From Streptosporangium nondiastaticum (GTDB lineage: Bacteria > Actinomycetota > Actinomycetes > Streptomycetales > Streptomycetaceae), in NCBI RefSeq assembly GCF_003011965.1, contig NZ_PXWG01000009.1, forward strand, positions 44,102 to 108,101: 64,000 nt of DNA. The letters are read 5' to 3'. Below the pieces are notes generated by a model. It saw nothing but the letters and a program-made list of their open reading frames with translations. It did no database searches and was not told the origin of the DNA. Positions 59,733 through 64,000 of this stretch are shown one piece after another. How positions within the stretch are numbered: the stretch's first letter is position 1; every line of letters starts with the position of its first letter. A program made the translations under genes and the position numbers.

Positions 59733-61186
59733 CCAAGAAGAAAGACCCGGTCACCGGCAAGCGCAAGCGGACTGCCCGTTACGGGAAAGGCATGCGATAC
59801 CGGGTGGCTGGCATACCCGGTATCGCGGACCGGTCGTTCGAGCTGGAGAGCGACGCTAAGACGTGGCTCTCCACCTCTCAGACGGATGTAAGCCGCGGCA
59901 CCTTCGCCGACCCGCGCGACGGCCTCATCACCCTCTCCGAGTACATCACCACCGTGTGGTTGGAGGGCAAAGGTGGCACGGAAAAGAGCTCGCGGAACGT
60001 CCGCCACCAGCTCAACCACATCCACAACTTCGTCGGCCACCTGTCCCTGATTCACATCGATGCCGCGGTGGTGCGTAAGTTCATCGTCCAGTTGGACAAG
60101 GTGGCCAAGCTTGCCAACACCTATGCACACAGCATCTGTTCGACGCTGCGAAACATCCTCGATGTCGCGGTGGACGATAAGCGCATTGCGCAGAACCCGG
60201 CTCGATCCAAGTCGGTAGTCTTCCCGTCGAAGAAGATCAAGGAGAAGCGGGAAGCGTGGGCCGCGGCGGTCGTCCGGCGGGTCCTGGCGGCGATCTCCCC
60301 CCGCCATCGCCTGTCAGTCGTGCTCGGCACCGGGTGCGGCCTGCGGCAGGGCGAGGTCTTCGGTCTCGCGGAAGAGGACTTCGACTTCGAGCAGCATGTG
60401 ATCCATGTGCGCCGGCAGGTGCAGATGATCAACAACAAGATCTTCTACAAGCTCCCCAAGGGCGAGAAGACCCGCGTCGTCCCCATGGCCCCCTCCGTCG
60501 AGGCGGAGGCGCGTGATCACATGGCGAAGTTTCCGCCCGTCGCGGTAGAGCTGCCGTGGGGCGAATCGACCGCCCCGGAGACGCAGACCCACCGCCTGGT
60601 GATGACCACGGTCAACGGGGCGGCGAACAACTTCAACACCTGGAACCTGCGCACCTGGAAACCGGCCCTCGTCAAAGCCGGCGTGATCCCCGCTCCGCCC
60701 TCGGGAGCCCGGCGCGGGACGTTCAAGATGCCCCGCAAGTTCGGCTTCCACGTCACGCGCCACACGTACGCCTCCACCGTGCTCCAGGGCGGCGAGGACA
60801 TCGTCACGCTGTCTCACTGGCTCGGCCACGAGACGCCTACGATCACGTTCGAGCACTACGCGCACTTCATGCCGCAGTCCGGCAAGAAGGGGGCCGACGC
60901 CGTCGACCGCATGATGGGCTACGTCCCGCCCGCGGCGCCCGCTGCTCCCCCGGCGCTGAAACTCCCCAGATTCTCCCCAGAGCACATCTGGAAGCCCTAC
61001 CCGCACCACAAACCCGCAGGTCAGGCAGTGCGAGTAGGGGGGACGGCTCGAGTCTCCCCCCTCTTGACTCGAGCCGTCGTGGCCGGACGCGCGACCCCCG
61101 CACGAATGACCACTCGGTCAAGGCTAGTTGACTCAGCGTCAGTGTCCAATCACACCGGCGACACCGCCCTATCGACTTATTTATAG
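59702..61186 (+). CDS. int: Tyrosine site-specific integrase, C-terminus host-encoded in lysogen
   Basis: The integrase recombines attP with attB. The catalytic residues are Arg in GCGLRQGEVFGL, His/Arg in FHVTRHTYAST, His in LSHWLGHETP and the Tyr nucleophile in ITFEHYAHFMP. An N-terminal arm-binding region and SAM-like core domain precede. The attachment core lies within the gene: codon 454 is the last one in the core. In the lysogen 40 more residues are read from host DNA to TAG 61186, while in the circular phage the end would be KNLAPPD and TGA, total 461. GTG 59702 is the likely start. Confidence 0.93.
   Translation: MPGYIEDRWLTKKKDPVTGKRKRTARYGKGMRYRVAGIPGIADRSFELESDAKTWLSTSQTDVSRGTFADPRDGLITLSEYITTVWLEGKGGTEKSSRNVRHQLNHIHNFVGHLSLIHIDAAVVRKFIVQLDKVAKLANTYAHSICSTLRNILDVAVDDKRIAQNPARSKSVVFPSKKIKEKREAWAAAVVRRVLAAISPRHRLSVVLGTGCGLRQGEVFGLAEEDFDFEQHVIHVRRQVQMINNKIFYKLPKGEKTRVVPMAPSVEAEARDHMAKFPPVAVELPWGESTAPETQTHRLVMTTVNGAANNFNTWNLRTWKPALVKAGVIPAPPSGARRGTFKMPRKFGFHVTRHTYASTVLQGGEDIVTLSHWLGHETPTITFEHYAHFMPQSGKKGADAVDRMMGYVPPAAPAAPPALKLPRFSPEHIWKPYPHHKPAGQAVRVGGTARVSPLLTRAVVAGRATPARMTTRSRLVDSASVSNHTGDTALSTYL
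60962..60979. repeat. Integrase arm-type site, right arm
   Basis: CTCCCCAGATTCTCCCCA is identical to 20376-20393. It lies inside the integrase gene 62 bp before the core. Confidence 0.7.
61041..61063. repeat. attR: attR core
   Basis: This is the second copy of the 23-bp core. To its right the host sequence TTGACTCGAGCC resumes. It is in frame within the integrase gene. Confidence 0.92.
61042..61078 (+). terminator. Native terminator hairpin of the PLP enzyme gene, now in attR
   Basis: GACGGCTCGAG (61042-61052) and CTCGAGCCGTC (61068-61078) are perfect complements around a 15-base loop that holds the native stop TGA (61065-61067). In the uninfected chromosome this hairpin would follow the PLP gene. 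In the lysogen it stands inside the integrase frame. Confidence 0.75.
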
Positions 61187-61226
61187 TTCCCCTACGACCG
61201 GCAAGCACCGAGTCAGGGGAGACGGC

Positions 61227-62126
61227 ATGGATCTGGCCCTGCTGCGCACGTTCGTCACGGTGCACCGGGCCGGGTCCTTCACCCGCGCCGCGGCCCTCCT
61301 CGGCCTCTCCCAGCCCGCCGTCACCGGCCAGATCCGCACGCTGGAGACGCAGTTGGGCCGCCCCCTCTTCCTCCGCCTGGCCCGCGGCGTGCGCCCCACC
61401 ACCACCGGCGAGGAACTGGCCCACAAGATCGCACCGCACGTCGACGCGCTGCTGGAGATCACCGAGGCGGGCATCGACGAGGAGGGAACGCCGCACCGCA
61501 CCCTCCACCTCGCCGGCCCTCCCGAGTTCACCGGCCTGCGTGCCCTTCCCGCGCTCACTCCCCTCATCGCGCAAGGCCTGACCGTACGCGTCGCCCACGG
61601 CACCTCCGACGAGCTCTTCGAGAGCCTGTCCGCCGGCCACCACGACCTCGCGATCACCACCGCGCGCCCGCGCGGCCGGCTGCTGACCGCCACCCCGCTC
61701 TGCGACGAGGAGCACGTCCTCGTGGCGGCGCCGCGCTGGGCGGCGCGGTTGGGCGGACCGGCCGTCGTGCGCGACAAGGGCGTACGGGCCCTTGCGCACC
61801 TGCCCGTGGTCGAGGTCCACGAGACCCTCCCGCTCGTCACCCGCTACTGGGCCGCCGTCTTCGACACCGAGCCCGTCGCCTCCGGCAGCGTCGTCGTGCC
61901 CGACCTCCGGACCGTCCTCTCCTGCGTCATCGCGGGCGCCGGCATCGGCGTGCTGCCCCGCTACCTGTGCGAGGACGCCCTCGACACGGGCGAACTCGTC
62001 GCCCTCCTGGACCCGCCCGTCCCCCCGCTGCGCACCTACTTCCTCGTCGTGCGGACCGGCACGCTGGCCCACCCGCACCTCGCACGGGCACACGAGTGGC
62101 TGCTGCGCGCTGCCGTTTCCTGGTGA
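61227..62126 (+). CDS. LysR-family transcriptional regulator
   Basis: The 299-residue protein has the N-terminal LysR helix-turn-helix (MDLALLRTFVTVHRAGSFTR, AAALLGLSQPAVTGQIRTLE) and the two-lobed substrate-binding domain. ATG 61227 is preceded by AGGGGAG. It would follow the PLP enzyme gene directly before phage integration. The effector is unknown. No divergent target gene is left at its side because the prophage sits there. Confidence 0.9.
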   Translation: MDLALLRTFVTVHRAGSFTRAAALLGLSQPAVTGQIRTLETQLGRPLFLRLARGVRPTTTGEELAHKIAPHVDALLEITEAGIDEEGTPHRTLHLAGPPEFTGLRALPALTPLIAQGLTVRVAHGTSDELFESLSAGHHDLAITTARPRGRLLTATPLCDEEHVLVAAPRWAARLGGPAVVRDKGVRALAHLPVVEVHETLPLVTRYWAAVFDTEPVASGSVVVPDLRTVLSCVIAGAGIGVLPRYLCEDALDTGELVALLDPPVPPLRTYFLVVRTGTLAHPHLARAHEWLLRAAVSW

Positions 62127-62171
62127 GAAAGGGCTGCCGCCAGGGGTTTCGCCGACCGCCCTGCGCGGCAG

Positions 62172-62687
62172 ATGTCCCCTATGACCGAACGTCCAGTGGT
62201 CAAGCGCACCGCTCGCGCCATCCTCCTCGACAGCGGCGGCGATCCCGGGCCCCACGCCGCCCTGGAAATGATCCTGATCAAGCGCACCAAACCCGGTCAG
62301 GCGCCGTACTGGATCACCCCCGGCGGCGGCATGGAGCCGGAGGACACCACGGTGGTCGCCGCGCTCCACCGCGAGGTCGACGAGGAGCTCGGCGCCAAGG
62401 TCGTCGATGTCGTCCCCGCCTTCGTCGACACCGTCACCCACTCCCTCCACCACGCCGCCCACGGCGTCAAGGTGCAGCACTTCTTCGTCTGCCGGCTCGC
62501 CTCCATGGACCTTTCGCAGCGCCACGGCCCCGAGGTCGACGAGCCGCGCGGGACGTACGAGGTGGTGCGGATCCCCTTCACGCGGGCCGGGATCGCCTCG
62601 GTGGAGCTGGTGCCCCCGTCGCTGCGCGCCTACCTCGACGCGAACATCGAGGGCGTACGGGCTCTGCTGGCCGACGACCTGGGGTAG
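62172..62687 (+). CDS. Nudix hydrolase
   Basis: The 171-residue protein hydrolyses nucleoside diphosphate derivatives. The Nudix box is GGGMEPEDTTVVAALHREVD followed by EELGA, with all key Gly and Glu residues. Start is ATG 62172 or ATG 62181. It follows LysR by 45 bp on the same strand. Confidence 0.88.
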   Translation: MSPMTERPVVKRTARAILLDSGGDPGPHAALEMILIKRTKPGQAPYWITPGGGMEPEDTTVVAALHREVDEELGAKVVDVVPAFVDTVTHSLHHAAHGVKVQHFFVCRLASMDLSQRHGPEVDEPRGTYEVVRIPFTRAGIASVELVPPSLRAYLDANIEGVRALLADDLG

Positions 62688-62703
62688 CAGCGGTTCCCGC
62701 GGG

Positions 62704-64000
62704 TCAGCCCGGTGACGCCGCCATGAGGCCGCCGATCTCGTCGTGACGTATGCGGTGGGACGGAATGCCGATGCCCACCAGCGTGTCCACACCGCTGCGG
62801 ATCATCCCGGGCGGGCCGGACAGGTAGGCGTCGTAGGCGGGCCAGGGCCCGTACTGGCGGACGATGGCGGGGAGTTCGCCGCTCAGGCCGCGGGTGGGGC
62901 CGTCGGAGACGACCGGCCGCACCGAGAGCCAGTTGTGCGCCCGCTGCAACTGCAGCATGGTGTCGATGTCGTAGAGGTCGCCGGCGTGGCGCGCCCCGTA
63001 GAAGACCTCGACGGGGCGGCAGCGACCGTGTTCGGCGACGTCCTCCACGAGCGCCTTGATCGGGGCGATGCCGGTGCCGCCGCCCAGGCACAGCAGGCCG
63101 TTGTCAGTGCTGTGGTCCACAATCATGGAACCGGCGGGGGGACCGAGCCGCAGGACATCGCCCGGGCGGGCGCGGTGGACGAGGGCGCCGGACACCCAGC
63201 CCGCGGGGACGGCCTTCACGTGGAAGGAGAGCAGCCCGTCCGGGCGGGGCGCGGCGGAGAAGGAGTAGTGCCGCCACACGCGCGGCCACCAGGGGGTTTC
63301 CAGGGTCGTGTACTGGCCCGCGAGGAAGGGGTACGGCTGATCGGGCCGTACGGTCACGACGGCGATGTCCGGCGTGCGCAGCTCGTGGCGGACGATCTCG
63401 GCCTGCCACCAGGCGGGGGACTGCTCCTCGTCCTCGGCGGCAGCGTCGATCATGATCTGGGAGATCGCCGTGTACGTGCGCACCCAGGCGGCTTCGGTGG
63501 CCTCGTTCCAGGTGGCGGGGGCGTAGCGGGCGAGGGCGGCGAGCAGGCACTCGCCGACGGCGGGATAGTGCTCGGGCCGCGTGCCGTACTTCCTGTGCCC
63601 GCGGCCGAGCCGGGAGAGGTAGGTGGTGAGGGTGACGGCGTCGTCCGCGTGCCGGGCGGCGGTCAGCAGCGCCTTGAAGAGGCGGTCGCGCTGGGTGTCC
63701 ATGGCCACGGGGAAGAGGGCGCGGAGATCGGGATTCCGTATGAACAGGAGCGCGTAGAAGTACGAAGTGGCCTTGTCGGCCACGGGTTCCAGCTCCGCCA
63801 GGGTGCTGCGGACGGCGTGGGTGTCGGGTGACTCCGCTGCTCCGGCCGCGGGGGCGGGGGCCGGAGCGGGGCGGAACCGCTGGTCGGGCGGCGGCTCGGC
63901 CGGGCGCTGATGTTCAGCCGGTCGCTGGTGCTCGGCCGGTCGCTGGTGCTCAAGCGGCCACTGGTGCTCGGGCGGGGGAGAAGGGGGAGCGGCGGGGGGC
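62704..64000 (-). CDS. Flavohemoglobin-like protein (N-terminus cut by window edge)
   Basis: The protein combines a globin domain and an FAD/NAD reductase domain, the layout of NO-detoxifying flavohemoglobins. The globin shows RNPDLRALFPVAMDTQRDRL and LGRGHRKYGTRPEHYPAVGE, the proximal His region. The reductase shows RHYSFSAAP (FAD) and CLGGGTGIAPIKAL (NAD). The frame continues past GTG 63783 without a stop to the window end, adding a Pro/Ala-rich N-terminus with four EHQ(R/W)P-type repeats, so the annotated start lies outside. The stop is 62704. Compared with Hmp the N-terminal extension is unusual. Confidence 0.85.
   Translation of the reverse strand, partial: PPAAPPSPPPEHQWPLEHQRPAEHQRPAEHQRPAEPPPDQRFRPAPAPAPAAGAAESPDTHAVRSTLAELEPVADKATSYFYALLFIRNPDLRALFPVAMDTQRDRLFKALLTAARHADDAVTLTTYLSRLGRGHRKYGTRPEHYPAVGECLLAALARYAPATWNEATEAAWVRTYTAISQIMIDAAAEDEEQSPAWWQAEIVRHELRTPDIAVVTVRPDQPYPFLAGQYTTLETPWWPRVWRHYSFSAAPRPDGLLSFHVKAVPAGWVSGALVHRARPGDVLRLGPPAGSMIVDHSTDNGLLCLGGGTGIAPIKALVEDVAEHGRCRPVEVFYGARHAGDLYDIDTMLQLQRAHNWLSVRPVVSDGPTRGLSGELPAIVRQYGPWPAYDAYLSGPPGMIRSGVDTLVGIGIPSHRIRHDEIGGLMAASPG

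Larger units (their letters stand above)
20220..61063. mobile_element. Integrated siphovirus-type prophage
   Basis: An identical 23-bp sequence occurs at 20220-20242 and 61041-61063. Between the copies lie a tyrosine integrase beside the right copy, a repressor/ImmA module, replication and recombination genes, a complete head-tail structural block (terminase, portal, capsid, tape measure, Dit), endolysin and holin. Left of the lysis genes is a 9-kb accessory region. The cargo order and HK97-type parts point to a siphovirus. Several lesions (an IS insertion, noncanonical starts, a scrambled methyltransferase) suggest partial decay, but no essential module is missing. Confidence 0.93.

Noticed and set aside
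20220..61063. Integrative conjugative element instead of prophage
   Set aside because: The small GntR and accessory genes resemble those on conjugative elements, but there is no FtsK-like Tra or Spd gene, and a full virion gene set is present.
60867..62792. 641-codon minus-strand frame at the right prophage end
   Set aside because: It spans the integrase end, LysR and Nudix genes in antisense and has no domain; it also crosses attR, which a host or phage gene would not.

Overview
The window is high-GC actinobacterial DNA and almost certainly from Streptomyces or a very close relative. The evidence is a fused cydDC behind cydAB with a Rex-type operator, thiC under a TPP riboswitch, the sporulation gene ssgA, and strongly GC-biased third codon positions throughout. 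All identifications come from reading the sequence; no database search was run.

Layout. (1) Chromosomal backbone, 1-20219: the cytochrome bd operon cydA-cydB-cydDC (minus strand, running off the left edge), a HisC-like aminotransferase, a LacI-type regulator, a PPP-type metallophosphatase, a two-helix membrane protein, riboswitch-controlled thiC, a YibE/F membrane protein, a tiny NfeD-like protein followed by an SPFH (flotillin-like) protein, ssgA, three small genes (DUF5326-like, cupin, holin-4-like membrane protein) and a cystathionine gamma-lyase-like PLP enzyme. (2) An integrated prophage of about 40.8 kb, 20220-61063, bounded by a 23-bp direct repeat whose left copy lies in the last codons of the PLP enzyme gene. 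(3) Backbone again, 61064-64000: a LysR regulator, a Nudix hydrolase and a flavohemoglobin-like gene cut by the right edge.

Prophage. The right end holds the lysogeny module (HTH excisionase-like protein, divergent Cro/CI-type repressor, ImmA/IrrE-type protease, tyrosine integrase). To its left, on the minus strand, lie recombination/replication genes (YqaJ exonuclease, replication initiator and partner), a phage WhiB, small Zn-binding and HTH proteins, a DNA methyltransferase and a run of tRNA-like structures. Next is a classic siphovirus head-to-tail block: HNH, TerS, TerL, portal, MuF, scaffold, major capsid, connectors, tail terminator, tail tube, frameshifted tail chaperones, a 1608-aa tape measure with a lytic transglycosylase domain, Dit, gp37-like and fibre-like proteins. 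Endolysin, a C5 methyltransferase, holin and an XhlA-like protein follow. The left 9 kb is an accessory region: a co-directional operon of small genes with a radical SAM/SPASM enzyme, ending in a gene that resembles a Pycsar-type membrane effector, flanked by a TPR-containing XRE regulator and a minimal GntR protein.

Most notable points. The Pycsar-like effector is split by a 2.2-kb IS5-family element that carries two secreted-protein genes; removing the element with one TA copy restores one continuous 152-codon frame. The phage integrates inside the transcription terminator hairpin of the PLP gene, and integrase and host enzyme exchange C-terminal tails. Several prophage genes, including the major capsid gene, have good ribosome binding sites but no ATG/GTG/TTG start. 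A lone contractile-tail tube (T4 gp19-like) gene sits in reverse orientation inside the siphovirus tail module. The C5 methyltransferase has its target-recognition region in the wrong frame.
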